The notes: generated by a model not told the origin, from the sequence alone. Shown: positions 35,067-43,959, numbered from the stretch's first letter. The stretch is DNA of 64,000 nucleotides from Paenibacillus sp. FSL H7-0331 (GCF_001956045.1 NZ_MRTH01000004.1:62001-126000), one strand, 5' to 3'. A program made the numbers and translations.

Positions 35067-36710
35067 ATGCTGGTGAAAGCAATTGCGGTCAAAGAGGACC
35101 GCGTAATTTATTTCTTTCGGTACTGTTCACTCTTACTTACTTCTCTGATTTATTTATTAGGGGACAGGGATCCGCCATTCATGTTTAAGTTGAGTATGAT
35201 TGTGGCGTTGTTTATTTTTGCAAAAGGGATTACTGATATTTACAGAAGGATCGAGAAATCCTCATGGATGTTCAAGTCAATTTTATGTCTGGAAATGGTG
35301 GGGATGCTTCTTCAACTGCTATTCACAGGCGGAATCGACAGCCCATTTCTATGGTGCGTCATGAATCCATCGTTAATCGCGGCCAGCTATATCTCTGCTG
35401 CTTACGGCTGTTTATTGCTGCTGGGGTACTTGCTGCTTGCTACATCATTCTTTTATTACATATCTGGCGGCGACTATGAATCGATTGGGACCTTTTTAAT
35501 GGACAACAGCTACTTTTACTTGATGCTCCTGCATATGGCATTTTTCATTCATGTATTAACCGATGTGAAGAACAAGCTGGAGAGGGCGAATACACGGACC
35601 AACGAGACGTTATGGCATATCAAGTCTCTATATCAAATCGTAGAAGCAGCAGCCCAAAGCGAATCAGGCAACCTAAGAAAGATTTTTACTGAGTTTGCGT
35701 TAAGGTTGACCGACCAGAAAATGGCTTTTTTTTGGGATTCAAACGCCAATGAAGATGATGAGAGATTAATTGTCCACGGAACCACAGGCAGTGAAATCGA
35801 GGCGTCGATAGGTTTCGCAATGGAATCAAGATTGAAGGAGTTTCAAAGCCAGGATAGCCCATCGTTAGTCAACCTGTTTTTTCACGGTGAATATCTGATT
35901 ATGCCGGTCAAATCTACGACAAGATTCTGGGGAGTGCTCGGTATCAAGATGGAAGCTTATTCTCAGGAGGAAGGAAAACACTGGTTCGTTCAGCAGCTTT
36001 ATTTCCTATCTGAGCTATGTGCCATCGTTCTCGAAAGGCATCAGCTTGAGCGCATCGAGAATCAATTGATCATTATTGAGGAACAGAACAGGATCGCTGC
36101 TGAAATGCATGATAGCGTATCACAGCATATGTTCGGTATTGTGTATGCCACACATTCTTTAATTCGACAATGGCCAAACATCCCGGAAAAGCAATTGAAG
36201 GAGCAGCTACAGCTCATTCTGGAATCATCCAATATCGCTTCACAAGAACTTCGCTCGTCCATTTATAGTCTAAGCTCCAGAAAAAACGGTAGTTCCTTTT
36301 GGGTTAGTACGGTCACATCCCATCTGGATAGCTTGTCCAAGCTGCATACGGTAGAAATCCGTATGAAGGTAACAGGGGACGAGCATCGTCTGCCTGTTAA
36401 TCATCAGAAGGCCTTATTCAGGATTATTTCCGAAGCGGCCGGTAATGCCATTCGGCACGGATACAGCAGTTCCATTGAAGTAGAGTTGATTCTAGCGACG
36501 GGTGAAGCCAAGCTGGTTGTGAATGATAACGGAGATGGCTTTGATGTATTCGGGCGACTATCCGATCCGAAGCTTAACGGGCTTGGAGTCAGTAACATGA
36601 AGTTTCTTGTGCAGTCATTAGGCGGAACTATTGAAATTAGCAGCAACCAAGGAATGGGTACTCAAATCCTAGTCATAATGCCTATCGATTATTACGAAAA
36701 AAGAAATTGA
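35067..36710 (+). CDS. NarL/DegS-type sensor histidine kinase
   Basis: Membrane sensor of about 547 residues. Five to six hydrophobic segments occupy about residues 10-170, a GAF-like region follows (about 190-320), then HisKA_3 with the phosphoacceptor in AEMHDSVSQHMFGI. The HATPase_c domain shows NAIRHGYSS and DNGDGFD. Several starts are possible (ATG 35037, 35061, 35067); 35067 is six bases after AAGGG. A LuxR-type regulator gene follows 64 bases after the stop. The signal is unknown. Its position directly ahead of the exopolysaccharide locus suggests that the pair controls it (inference). Confidence 0.88.
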   Translation: MLVKAIAVKEDRVIYFFRYCSLLLTSLIYLLGDRDPPFMFKLSMIVALFIFAKGITDIYRRIEKSSWMFKSILCLEMVGMLLQLLFTGGIDSPFLWCVMNPSLIAASYISAAYGCLLLLGYLLLATSFFYYISGGDYESIGTFLMDNSYFYLMLLHMAFFIHVLTDVKNKLERANTRTNETLWHIKSLYQIVEAAAQSESGNLRKIFTEFALRLTDQKMAFFWDSNANEDDERLIVHGTTGSEIEASIGFAMESRLKEFQSQDSPSLVNLFFHGEYLIMPVKSTTRFWGVLGIKMEAYSQEEGKHWFVQQLYFLSELCAIVLERHQLERIENQLIIIEEQNRIAAEMHDSVSQHMFGIVYATHSLIRQWPNIPEKQLKEQLQLILESSNIASQELRSSIYSLSSRKNGSSFWVSTVTSHLDSLSKLHTVEIRMKVTGDEHRLPVNHQKALFRIISEAAGNAIRHGYSSSIEVELILATGEAKLVVNDNGDGFDVFGRLSDPKLNGLGVSNMKFLVQSLGGTIEISSNQGMGTQILVIMPIDYYEKRN

Positions 36711-36774
36711 ATGAAGTAGAGGCTGCGTATAAAGACCAATAGATTTTCCAATATGCGAAAGTAGGTGCTTGAGT

Positions 36775-37428
36775 ATGAAGATTGTTATTGTAGATGATCA
36801 TCCGTTGGTAAGAAGAGGATTGTCGGCGGTACTGACTCTTGAACACGATATCGAAATTATGGGAGAATCTGAAATGGTTGAAGAAGCGATGGAGTTGATC
36901 GAAGAAACCAAGCCTGACTTGGCTATTGTGGATATTAAGCTGGGCAACCGATCAGGATTTGAGGTTGTTGAGCAGTTAAAGGATTCATCCTGCCGTTGCA
37001 TGATCCTGACTTCTTCGATGATGGAGGTGGACGTTAGAAGGGCCGAGGCTGCTGGTGCGGAAGGGTATGTGCTGAAAGAAGCGCTTCCTGAAGAATTGTT
37101 ATTGGCTATTAAGCTTATTTTCAAAGGCAAGAAATATTATGACCCAGGTCTGATGGAGATTTTGTTCAAAAGAGATGACGACAATGACTTGCATAAACTA
37201 ACTCCCAAAGAGCGTGAAGTTCTCATTGGCCTCGGAGAAGGGTTGTCTAACAACGGCATAGCGGATAAACTGATAGTCACTGAATTTACCGTTAAAAAAC
37301 ACGTAAGCCAAATCTTAAGTAAGTTGAACTTGAATGACCGCACTCAGGCTGCTTTATATGCACATTCCAGAGGACTTGTTAACTTTTCTATGGACACTGC
37401 AGGCTCCATGCATCAAAACTTCCAGTAA
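36775..37428 (+). CDS. NarL/LuxR-family response regulator
   Basis: A 217-residue regulator. The receiver domain starts MKIVIVDDHPLVRRGL, with the phosphoacceptor Asp in DLAIVDIKLGNRSG (about residue 55) and Lys in GYVLKEAL (about 104). The C-terminal LuxR helix-turn-helix is LTPKEREVLIGLGEGLSNNG and continues KLIVTEFTVKKHVSQILSKL. A TTG at 36769 is possible, but ATG 36775 eight bases after AGGTG is preferred. It is the partner of the preceding kinase and is followed by a strong terminator, so the exopolysaccharide genes need their own promoter. Confidence 0.92.
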   Translation: MKIVIVDDHPLVRRGLSAVLTLEHDIEIMGESEMVEEAMELIEETKPDLAIVDIKLGNRSGFEVVEQLKDSSCRCMILTSSMMEVDVRRAEAAGAEGYVLKEALPEELLLAIKLIFKGKKYYDPGLMEILFKRDDDNDLHKLTPKEREVLIGLGEGLSNNGIADKLIVTEFTVKKHVSQILSKLNLNDRTQAALYAHSRGLVNFSMDTAGSMHQNFQ

Positions 37429-37464
37429 TACTATTTCTCATAAGATTCAGGTGCACCCTATTCT

Positions 37465-37500
37465 ACCTCCTACAGGCTAAGTCCTGTTGGGAGGTTTTTT
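37465..37500 (+). terminator. Intrinsic terminator after the NarL-type regulator
   Basis: ACCTCC-TACAGG pairs with CCTGT-TGGGAGGT around CTAAGT and is followed by six T residues. It separates the two-component operon from the exopolysaccharide locus. Confidence 0.85.
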
Positions 37501-37503
37501 GAT

Positions 37504-37551
37504 AACATAAGAATTTATAAGTTTTCAGCGGAGCTGAAGGATTCTTATGTT
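37504..37551. repeat. Hairpin 1 upstream of the exopolysaccharide operon
   Basis: A perfect eleven-base inverted repeat AACATAAGAAT/ATTCTTATGTT encloses a second perfect stem TTCAGC-GGA-GCTGAA. There is no T-run beyond it, so it does not look like a simple terminator. It could be a dispersed palindromic unit. Confidence 0.6.
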
Positions 37552-37553
37552 TC

Positions 37554-37615
37554 AAGAAAACCTACCTCTGAACCGCGGTCGCTCATCTTTGAAAGGCCTC
37601 GATAGAGGTTTTCTT
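37554..37615. repeat. Hairpin 2 upstream of the exopolysaccharide operon
   Basis: AAGAAAACCT pairs perfectly with AGGTTTTCTT across a 42-base interior. It follows hairpin 1 by two bases and is followed by the inverted copy of the 57-nt element. Confidence 0.55.
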
Positions 37616-37627
37616 ATTTGCTATACA

Positions 37628-37684
37628 CCAGTTGCAACAGCAATTGGAAGAAGGGTCTGCTTTCGCAGCACCTCCATGCTGCCG
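37628..37684 (-). repeat. 57-nt dispersed element, copy B (inverted)
   Basis: Read on the minus strand it matches 24540-24596 at 46 of 57 bases without gaps, keeping the CTGC-GNRA-GCAG hairpin and its GGAGG/CCTTC lower stem. Outer CCAG (37696-37693) could pair with CTGG (37631-37628). The minus-strand frame is open for about 60 codons, but no ribosome site or homologue supports a protein. Confidence 0.6.
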
Positions 37685-37699
37685 ATGCTCATCTGGTAC

Positions 37700-37713
37700 A
37701 AAAGTATACTTTT
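37700..37713. promoter_or_regulatory. 14-bp perfect palindrome upstream of the exopolysaccharide operon
   Basis: AAAAGTATACTTTT is perfectly self-complementary and lies about 160 bases before the Wzz gene. Such a site could bind a dimeric regulator; no known operator is matched with confidence. The sequence from here to 37872 holds TATAAG-type -10 boxes (37799, 37812) without good -35 partners. Confidence 0.4.
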
Positions 37714-37872
37714 CAGATATTAAATAGAGGGGGGCGACCCTGCACAAAATACTTGCAAAAATCATAACATCGGGTAATACCCAAAGTCTCAGAGTTACTA
37801 TAAGATTTATCTATAAGCAGAATTCTCGACTTTGAACAAAAATAATCGATAGTTATGATTCGGGAGGATGAC

Positions 37873-38616
37873 ATGGAGAAAACGATACTTGATTACTTCA
37901 TCATAGTTCGAAAAAAACTATGGTTGATTGCACTGTTTGTTCTGCTCTCTTGTGTAATGACTTACTACGTCAGTAAGACGTTCGTCCAGCCTGTGTATGT
38001 TGCAACTAACCAACTGCTGGTCAACAGTGTCATGAAGGACTCTGAATCTATCAGCCTTAATGATGTCAACATGAATCTAAATCTGATCGAAAGCTACAAG
38101 GAGATCATTAAATCAAACACGATTACTGAAACGTTAATTGCTAACCACCCTGAACTGCAGCTGACAAGAGAGCAATTGGACAAGAAACTGAAAGTAAGCT
38201 CCGTCGATAAAACGAACCTCATCAAAATTGAAGTGGAAGACAGCAATTATGGTAAGGCGGTTTTGATTGCCAACGAAATAGCACAAACCTTTATAGACGA
38301 AGTACCAAGCTTAATGAATGTGAACAATGTCAAGATTCTTTCTCCCGCTAATCTGGGTAAACTGCCTGCTCCGGAAAATGCCAGTATCGCGATGAATCTC
38401 GCCGTCAGTTTCATTCTTTCTGCGATGGCGGCTCTCGGTGTGGTATTCTTCCTGGAAAATATAAATGACACCCTTCGTTCCGAAAAAGAAGCTGAGCATT
38501 ATGTAGGTTTGCCGGTTCTTGCAACGATTGGAACGATAAAGAAAACCAACAAACGAAAACGATCTAAAAACATGAGCGAAGAGGTGAGTGATCAAACTTA
38601 TGTCACTGTTAAGTAA
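37873..38616 (+). CDS. Wzz/YveK-type chain-length regulator (kinase modulator)
   Basis: Polysaccharide co-polymerase of 247 residues. The N-terminal helix (about 16-38, LWLIALFVLLSCVMTYYVSK) and the C-terminal helix (about 175-200, FILSAMAALGVVFFLE) flank an extracellular coiled region. It ends with a short cytoplasmic tail that would activate the BY-kinase-like partner. The start at 37873 follows GGGAGG by six bases; an upstream ATG at 37855 is less likely. It overlaps the next gene by 17 bases. First gene of the exopolysaccharide operon; it sets polymer length together with the Wzy-type polymerases. Confidence 0.92.
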   Translation: MEKTILDYFIIVRKKLWLIALFVLLSCVMTYYVSKTFVQPVYVATNQLLVNSVMKDSESISLNDVNMNLNLIESYKEIIKSNTITETLIANHPELQLTREQLDKKLKVSSVDKTNLIKIEVEDSNYGKAVLIANEIAQTFIDEVPSLMNVNNVKILSPANLGKLPAPENASIAMNLAVSFILSAMAALGVVFFLENINDTLRSEKEAEHYVGLPVLATIGTIKKTNKRKRSKNMSEEVSDQTYVTVK

Positions 38617-39235
38617 TGTACTTGTCACTGAGACTGATCCAAACTCTGCCGTTGCCGAATCTTATCGGTCTTTACGTACTTCAATTAGGCACAAGAGACT
38701 TAAAAAGTCGGGCGAGGGAATCGTCCTCATGATTGCATCTCCTAAAGCACAGGAAGGTAAGACGACCACCTTATCCAATCTTGCCGTCACCTTTGCACAG
38801 GACGGTCAGAAGGTCATTGTCGTCGATTGTAATTTACGCCAGCCTTCTTTACACGCGATATACGGGTTGCCGAGTGATGCTGGACTTGCCCAATATCTAA
38901 AGTCGGCTTCTCCTGTTCAAGGCTGCACCTCCAAGGCCGCCCTTCCCAATCTGCATCTGATTACGTCAGGAGGGCAGCCACCTAACCCTTCGGAGCTGCT
39001 GGGTTCCCCAAGAATGGCGGAGCTGTTGGAACATTTAAAACAGCAATACGATGTGGTTCTTCTGGACTCGCCGTCCGTATTGGATTTTACAGATGCCGGG
39101 CTGCTGGCAGAGTACAGCGATGGTATCATGCTGGTTGTCAAACAAGACAGGACTAAACGTGAGTGGGCCAAACAAGCCAAGGAAAGGCTTGAACAGTCAG
39201 GAGCCAGGATGCTGGGTATGATCATAAACAAATAA
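38600..39235 (+). CDS. CapB/YwqD-type tyrosine kinase-like ATPase, apparently degenerate
   Basis: Cytoplasmic P-loop ATPase partner of the Wzz protein, 211 residues. The Walker A motif is [12 protein letters not shown] (about residues 49-60) and Walker B is VVLLDSP. The Walker A' motif reads [11 protein letters not shown], with Asn at the second acidic position (normally DxD). The C-terminus stops at MLGMIINK, without the tyrosine cluster that BY-kinases autophosphorylate. It may act as an ATPase that regulates assembly without classical tyrosine phosphorylation (inference). The start ATG 38600 follows GAGGTGAG; GTG 38588 is an alternative. Confidence 0.88.
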   Translation: MSLLSNVLVTETDPNSAVAESYRSLRTSIRHKRLKKSGEGIVLMIASPKAQEGKTTTLSNLAVTFAQDGQKVIVVDCNLRQPSLHAIYGLPSDAGLAQYLKSASPVQGCTSKAALPNLHLITSGGQPPNPSELLGSPRMAELLEHLKQQYDVVLLDSPSVLDFTDAGLLAEYSDGIMLVVKQDRTKREWAKQAKERLEQSGARMLGMIINK

Positions 39236-39272
39236 GAGTGAGCTTCCACAAATCGATAGGAGGATAAGAGAG

Positions 39273-40211
39273 ATGAAAAAAGTGAAGAAAGCAATTATTC
39301 CTGCAGCAGGATTAGGAACACGGTTCTTGCCAGCTACGAAGGCAATGCCCAAAGAAATGCTTCCGATCATCAACAAGCCAACTATCCAGTATATCGTGGA
39401 AGAAGCAATTGAGTCTGGGATCGAAGATATTATTATTGTGACTGGTAAAGGGAAACGAGCGATTGAGGACCATTTCGACAACGCTTTTGAGTTGGAGAGC
39501 AAGCTACTCGAAACCGGCAAGCTGGAAATGTTGAGGGAAATACAGCGTTCCGCCAAAGTGGAAATCCATTACATCCGGCAGAAGGAGCCGAAAGGCTTGG
39601 GACATGCAGTCTGGTGCGCAAGGAGATTCATTGGGAATGAGCCGTTCGGTGTACTGCTTGGTGATGATATCGTCACTAGCAAGGTTCCTTGCTTGAAACA
39701 GCTTATTGACCAATATGAGAGCTCCGAAAATTCAGTTATAGGTGTTCAGAAAGTACCATCAGATATGACCCACCGATACGGTATTATTAATCCCGGTAGA
39801 CAGCAGGATCGGTTGTATCAGGTGAATGACTTTGTGGAAAAGCCTGAGCCTGGAACGGCTCCCTCCAATTTGGCGATTATGGGCCGTTACGTATTTTCCC
39901 CCAAAATCTTTGAGTTTTTGGAGCTTCAAGAGCAGGGGGCAGGCGGAGAAATTCAATTAACGGACGCCATTCAAAAGCTGAATCAAATCGAGCAGGTGCT
40001 CGCCTATCAATTTGACGGAATTCGTTTTGACGTAGGCGAACGACTCGGTTACATTCTCACTACACTAAGCTTTGCTCTGCAAAGTAAGGATCTTCGTCAC
40101 CCGGTGTTGGATGCCATGGCTTCCATGCTCATCACAGAACAGTATCCGTCCATACTGGATCTTAAAGGAGGTAGGGACAATGGGTTTGCGAGAACTGCGG
40201 GAGGATTATGA
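39273..40211 (+). CDS. galU: UTP-glucose-1-phosphate uridylyltransferase
   Basis: Makes UDP-glucose from UTP and glucose-1-phosphate, the precursor for glucosyl transfer and for the Ugd enzyme in this locus. The nucleotide-binding motif [20 protein letters not shown] is at residues 11-30, with family blocks [34 protein letters not shown] and VEKP following. Length 312 is slightly over the usual 290-300. A strong ribosome site (ATAGGAGGATAAG) precedes the ATG. Its last 32 bases overlap the next gene, the priming transferase. Confidence 0.95.
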   Translation: MKKVKKAIIPAAGLGTRFLPATKAMPKEMLPIINKPTIQYIVEEAIESGIEDIIIVTGKGKRAIEDHFDNAFELESKLLETGKLEMLREIQRSAKVEIHYIRQKEPKGLGHAVWCARRFIGNEPFGVLLGDDIVTSKVPCLKQLIDQYESSENSVIGVQKVPSDMTHRYGIINPGRQQDRLYQVNDFVEKPEPGTAPSNLAIMGRYVFSPKIFEFLELQEQGAGGEIQLTDAIQKLNQIEQVLAYQFDGIRFDVGERLGYILTTLSFALQSKDLRHPVLDAMASMLITEQYPSILDLKGGRDNGFARTAGGL

Positions 40212-40875
40212 TTATGCTGTACCGCACAAGAGATATTATGGCAATGTAGCCCACAAGGAGAAGAGCTACGCTGCATATCTGTTTATAAAACGTATGCTTG
40301 ATATAAGCTTATCCTTATGCGGAATCATGTTCCTACTCCCCTTATTGGTCCTTGTAGCTGCATGGATCAAGATAGAGGACCCGAAGGGAAAAATTTTCTT
40401 CAAGCAAAATCGGGTCGGTAAGGACGAGGTACAGTTTCCAATGTACAAATTCAGATCCATGGTGTCCAATGCTGAACAATTAAAGGAGCAATTGAAGGCT
40501 CAGAATGAAGTCAGCGGTGCGATGTTCAAGATGAAAAACGACCCGAGAGTCACTCGTGCAGGCAGGTTTTTACGCAAAACGAGCATCGATGAGCTTCCCC
40601 AATTATGGAATGTATTGATAGGCGATATGAGCTTGGTCGGACCGCGTCCTGCACTTCCAAGCGAAGTTCAAGAATACACGAATTACGATAAAAAAAGGCT
40701 GGCAGTAACGCCAGGTTGCACGGGCCTCTGGCAAGTAAGCGGAAGAAGCAGCGTAAGCTTCAAGCAAATGGTCGAGCTGGATTTGAACTATATCAAAAAA
40801 CGCAGTATAGGGTTTGACTTGAAAATTATATTTAAAACCGTATTTGTACTACTGGGCTCTAAAGATGCCTTTTAA
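40180..40875 (+). CDS. Priming sugar transferase (undecaprenyl-phosphate sugar phosphotransferase)
   Basis: Starts the repeat unit by moving a sugar-1-phosphate (Glc or Gal) onto undecaprenyl phosphate at the membrane. It is a short WcaJ/EpsL-type protein of 231 residues with one reentrant/membrane helix (about 32-60) and the full catalytic domain: KFRSM (about 88), [20 protein letters not shown] and LVGPRPALP (Asp-Glu pair), then [13 protein letters not shown]. It lacks the four extra N-terminal helices of WbaP-type enzymes. The start 40180 has ribosome site AAAGGAGGTAGG. Confidence 0.94.
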   Translation: MGLRELREDYDYAVPHKRYYGNVAHKEKSYAAYLFIKRMLDISLSLCGIMFLLPLLVLVAAWIKIEDPKGKIFFKQNRVGKDEVQFPMYKFRSMVSNAEQLKEQLKAQNEVSGAMFKMKNDPRVTRAGRFLRKTSIDELPQLWNVLIGDMSLVGPRPALPSEVQEYTNYDKKRLAVTPGCTGLWQVSGRSSVSFKQMVELDLNYIKKRSIGFDLKIIFKTVFVLLGSKDAF

Positions 40876-40906
40876 TCAGTAAAAGACAGGGGAGGGGAGC
40901 AAATCC

Positions 40907-41842
40907 ATGGTGCCTAATAACCAACAGCCGCATGTCTCCATCGTTATATGCACATATAATCGGGCTGATTTGCTGCGTGTAACCTTAGACTCCCTGCAGG
41001 GCTTGTCCAGTCTCGATAGGGCTGAGGTGATTATTGTGGACAATAATTCCACCGACCATACACGCAGCGTTGCGGAGTCATATATGAAGCGCAATACGGG
41101 TAATGTGGAGGTGGGTTATTACTTCGAGCCCAGTCAAGGACTGTCTGCAGCGCGAAATAAAGGGATTCAGGCGGCGAACGGACCTATTATCGCATTTCTG
41201 GATGATGACGCTATCCCCTGCTCCGAATGGATCAGCACGATTATTGCCGTATTCGAAAGCAGGCAGGACGTTTATGCGCTTGGAGGCATTATTCGCCCTA
41301 ACTTTGAAAGCGACCGCCCTGACTGGTTGATTAAATCGCTTGAATTACCGTATACGATTGTGGATATGGGCAGCGCAGTGAGGGAGTACCCGCCGAAACG
41401 TCATCCGTATGGAGCCAATATGGCAATCCGCTGTTCTTTTTTTAAAAACCATTCGTTCCCAACGAATCTTGGCCGAAAAGGAAGCATGCTGCTGTCAGGC
41501 GAGGAATCCTGGATATTCGATAAAATGAAAAAAGAAGGCAAAACGATCCTTTATCATCCGGGGATGGCTGTCGTTCATTTTATCCCTGCCAGTCGGTTGA
41601 CCCGGGAATGGATTCAACAAAGGTACTATTATCAAGGGATTTCAAATGCATGTATGCATAGTGGCTTTGGGAGTAAGGTTAGCCTTCTCGGTACGTTGGC
41701 AGGTAAAATGCTCTACATTATCGCTGCTTCTCTATTCGCCCGTAATGAAGGTAGCAGGTTGCTGATCAAATGCAGGCTGGAAAGTATACGCGGTACGCTC
41801 GATATGCTAAGGAGACGCGGAAATACGCCGCTGGTCAGGTGA
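40907..41842 (+). CDS. Glycosyltransferase family 2
   Basis: GT-A fold glycosyltransferase, 311 residues. The nucleotide-binding start VSIVICTYNRADLLRVTLDS, the acidic motif IIVDNNSTDHT and the metal-binding AFLDDDAIP (about residues 97-105) are visible. The membrane-proximal C-terminus has one hydrophobic segment (about 265-285). It probably adds an early sugar to the undecaprenyl-linked primer. Donor and acceptor are not known. The ribosome site AGGGGAGG precedes the start. Confidence 0.9.
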   Translation: MVPNNQQPHVSIVICTYNRADLLRVTLDSLQGLSSLDRAEVIIVDNNSTDHTRSVAESYMKRNTGNVEVGYYFEPSQGLSAARNKGIQAANGPIIAFLDDDAIPCSEWISTIIAVFESRQDVYALGGIIRPNFESDRPDWLIKSLELPYTIVDMGSAVREYPPKRHPYGANMAIRCSFFKNHSFPTNLGRKGSMLLSGEESWIFDKMKKEGKTILYHPGMAVVHFIPASRLTREWIQQRYYYQGISNACMHSGFGSKVSLLGTLAGKMLYIIAASLFARNEGSRLLIKCRLESIRGTLDMLRRRGNTPLVR

Positions 41843-41851
41843 GGGTTGCCT

Positions 41852-43192
41852 ATGACGGACCTTCATCTACATTTGAAAAAGCCGGTATATGTCACAACTG
41901 CTTATGTATCCACTGCATGGATAACTGGAATCGCAGCGGTTTACCAGCCCGTCTTAAGTATCTTTGGAGTAGCTCTCCTTCTCCTGCTGGCTGTTACCGT
42001 TCATAACCCGGCACGAATCAGCTATCCGGTACTGCTGTCTACGGCCATATCAGTCAATTATATTATTGATGCAGATGTGTTCGGTATTGAAATTATCTCG
42101 TTGTATAAGCTTGGGATCCTGGTGCTGCTTATCCCTTGTATGCTTCAAAACGGTATTCGCTTGAAATTTGTGTATCCCATTCTTACGTTTGCAGCCATGC
42201 TGTTTCTAACTTTTTTTTTCTCGGAATGGCACCCGAGACTAAGCGCTTCTTTGTCGCTGAAAGCTTTTATCGGACTCGCGCTGCCGTTCGTCTTTCTGCT
42301 GATCCAGTGGAAGAAGGAGATGGCGCAGCGGCATATTCAAATCATCTGCCTGCTTCCTCTGGTAAGCGTTGCAGCAGGACTCGTCCTTCAGCTCGCACAT
42401 CTGTATTCTTTCCTTGATGTCGAGTTCACAGGAGCTGTCAGGGTGCAGGGAGCGAATATTGCACCGCACTTGGCGATGCTGGCTTTTTTGGGAATTACGA
42501 TTGCTCTGATTGAAACGAAACGCAATCCGGATAAAGCGACGTTTTTTTATTTTACGTTAGCCGCTAATTTTGCAGTGCTAATTGCAACAGGAACGCGCGG
42601 TCCGATACTAGCCATGCTGGCTATGGTTGCGTATTACTTCTTTGATATCGTCAGACAATATGTCAAAGGCAAGGTTATGCTGATTATTCCGCTTGTTTGT
42701 TCCGTAGCCTTGCTTGCGGCAGCTGTGTATGTGCAGTGGGACAATATGACAAAGCGTTCCTTTGAACGTCAAACAGGTACAGGAATTGACTTATCTGGCA
42801 GAACCGAGGCCTGGGCATTCTTCCTGAAAGGAGTGGAAGATTCTCCGATGGCAGGCAGAGGGCTTGGCTCCGTTACGGTTGCAAATGACGGAAGCTTATA
42901 TAAGGGATTTGTCGTTCCGCATAATGAATATATTCGCTTCTACTACGATTCCGGCTACATCGGATGCGGACTACTATTTCTGTCTCTGCTGATCGTATTT
43001 GCTTTGATTTACCGGACTCTAGCTCCCAGCATAAAGGTTTATTATTTGGCATTTATATTCGGGTTCTTCCTGTATTCCTTTTCGGATAATACATTGTCTA
43101 CCGTTCAATTCATTATTCCGTTCTGTTGGTACTTGAACTGCCTGTATCTGCTATCCAGGATAATCCCCAAAAAAGAAGATGTGATCCCATGA
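41852..43192 (+). CDS. O-antigen ligase/polymerase-like membrane protein (Wzy, first of two)
   Basis: Polytopic protein of 446 residues with about twelve hydrophobic segments and a large extracellular loop containing SGRTEAWAFFLKGVEDSPMA and PHNEYIRFYYDSGYIG, the Wzy_C/O-antigen ligase signature. It should polymerise repeat units outside the membrane. The start 41852 lies seven bases after GAGGG. The stop overlaps the next ATG (ATGA). A second protein of the same type is encoded at 44501, so the locus may build two linkages or two polymers. Confidence 0.88.
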   Translation: MTDLHLHLKKPVYVTTAYVSTAWITGIAAVYQPVLSIFGVALLLLLAVTVHNPARISYPVLLSTAISVNYIIDADVFGIEIISLYKLGILVLLIPCMLQNGIRLKFVYPILTFAAMLFLTFFFSEWHPRLSASLSLKAFIGLALPFVFLLIQWKKEMAQRHIQIICLLPLVSVAAGLVLQLAHLYSFLDVEFTGAVRVQGANIAPHLAMLAFLGITIALIETKRNPDKATFFYFTLAANFAVLIATGTRGPILAMLAMVAYYFFDIVRQYVKGKVMLIIPLVCSVALLAAAVYVQWDNMTKRSFERQTGTGIDLSGRTEAWAFFLKGVEDSPMAGRGLGSVTVANDGSLYKGFVVPHNEYIRFYYDSGYIGCGLLFLSLLIVFALIYRTLAPSIKVYYLAFIFGFFLYSFSDNTLSTVQFIIPFCWYLNCLYLLSRIIPKKEDVIP

Positions 43193-43959
43193 GTAGAGTG
43201 AATATGTTTAATGTCAATTTTGATAATTATGATTTTATGGATCTGCTGGGATTCATTGATGAAGTAATTCGCCAAAACAAACATTCCTACATTTTAACCT
43301 GCAATGTCGATCATTTGATCAAGCTTAGAAAGGATACCGAATTTCAAAAGGTATATTCAAATGCCGGAGCGATTGTTGCAGACGGAATGCCGATTATATG
43401 GGCCTCGAAGGTGCTAAAGAAGCCGTTGAAGCAGAAAGTATCCGGTGCCGATCTGTTTGAAAAACTGGGAGAAGCTTTTGAAGATAGGCAATACCGCTTG
43501 TTTTTCCTGGGATCGGCAGCTGGAATTCCAGAACAAGCGATGAGAAACCTTAAATCCTTATTTCCGGGTATGAATATCGTCGGCTGTTATTCGCCTTCAT
43601 ACGGCTTTGAGAACAAAGAAGAGGAGAACCGGCATATCGTACAGATGCTGATTGAGGCGAAGCCGGATATTGTATTTGTTGGCGTAGGCGCTCCTAAGCA
43701 GGAGAAATGGATATACCAGCACTACTTGAATTATCAGGTTCCGGTTTCTATTGGAGTTGGGGCTACCTTTGACTTCATTTCTGGCTCGGTCAAAAGAGCT
43801 CCCGATATTATGCAAAAAACAGGATTTGAATGGTTTTGGAGACTCGTGCAGGAGCCAAAAAGACTGTGGAAACGTTATTTGGTCGATGATTCTATGTTTA
43901 TCGTTATGGTATGGAAGGAGTTCAGGAAGCAATTCAAGCTGAAACGGAGGGGAGCGTAA
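43189..43959 (+). CDS. WecG/TagA/CpsF family glycosyltransferase (GT26)
   Basis: A 256-residue GT26 enzyme. Family motifs are ILTCNVDHLIKLRKD, VADGMPIIWASKVL, GSAAGIPEQAM, FVGVGAPKQEKWI and IGVGATFDFISG. Members transfer ManNAc, Glc or GlcA to lipid-linked sugars (TagA, GumM, WecG); which sugar is used here is unknown. Translation is coupled to the upstream polymerase by an ATGA overlap. The stop TAA overlaps the next start codon. Confidence 0.92.
   Translation: MSRVNMFNVNFDNYDFMDLLGFIDEVIRQNKHSYILTCNVDHLIKLRKDTEFQKVYSNAGAIVADGMPIIWASKVLKKPLKQKVSGADLFEKLGEAFEDRQYRLFFLGSAAGIPEQAMRNLKSLFPGMNIVGCYSPSYGFENKEEENRHIVQMLIEAKPDIVFVGVGAPKQEKWIYQHYLNYQVPVSIGVGATFDFISGSVKRAPDIMQKTGFEWFWRLVQEPKRLWKRYLVDDSMFIVMVWKEFRKQFKLKRRGA

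Noticed and set aside
37583..37765. 60-codon minus-strand frame covering repeat copy B
   Set aside because: No ribosome site or known homologue; the similarity to copy A is explained as a shared element. Kept only as an alternative explanation of the repeat.
37832..37859. Promoter TTGAAC-16-TATGAT just before the Wzz gene
   Set aside because: Transcription would begin downstream of the gene's ribosome site, which is incompatible with the chosen start codon.
37429..37872. Riboswitch or EAR-type antiterminator RNA ahead of the exopolysaccharide genes
   Set aside because: I compared it by eye with remembered c-di-GMP, c-di-AMP, T-box and other motifs and found no convincing match. EAR lies inside the eps operon, not in this position.
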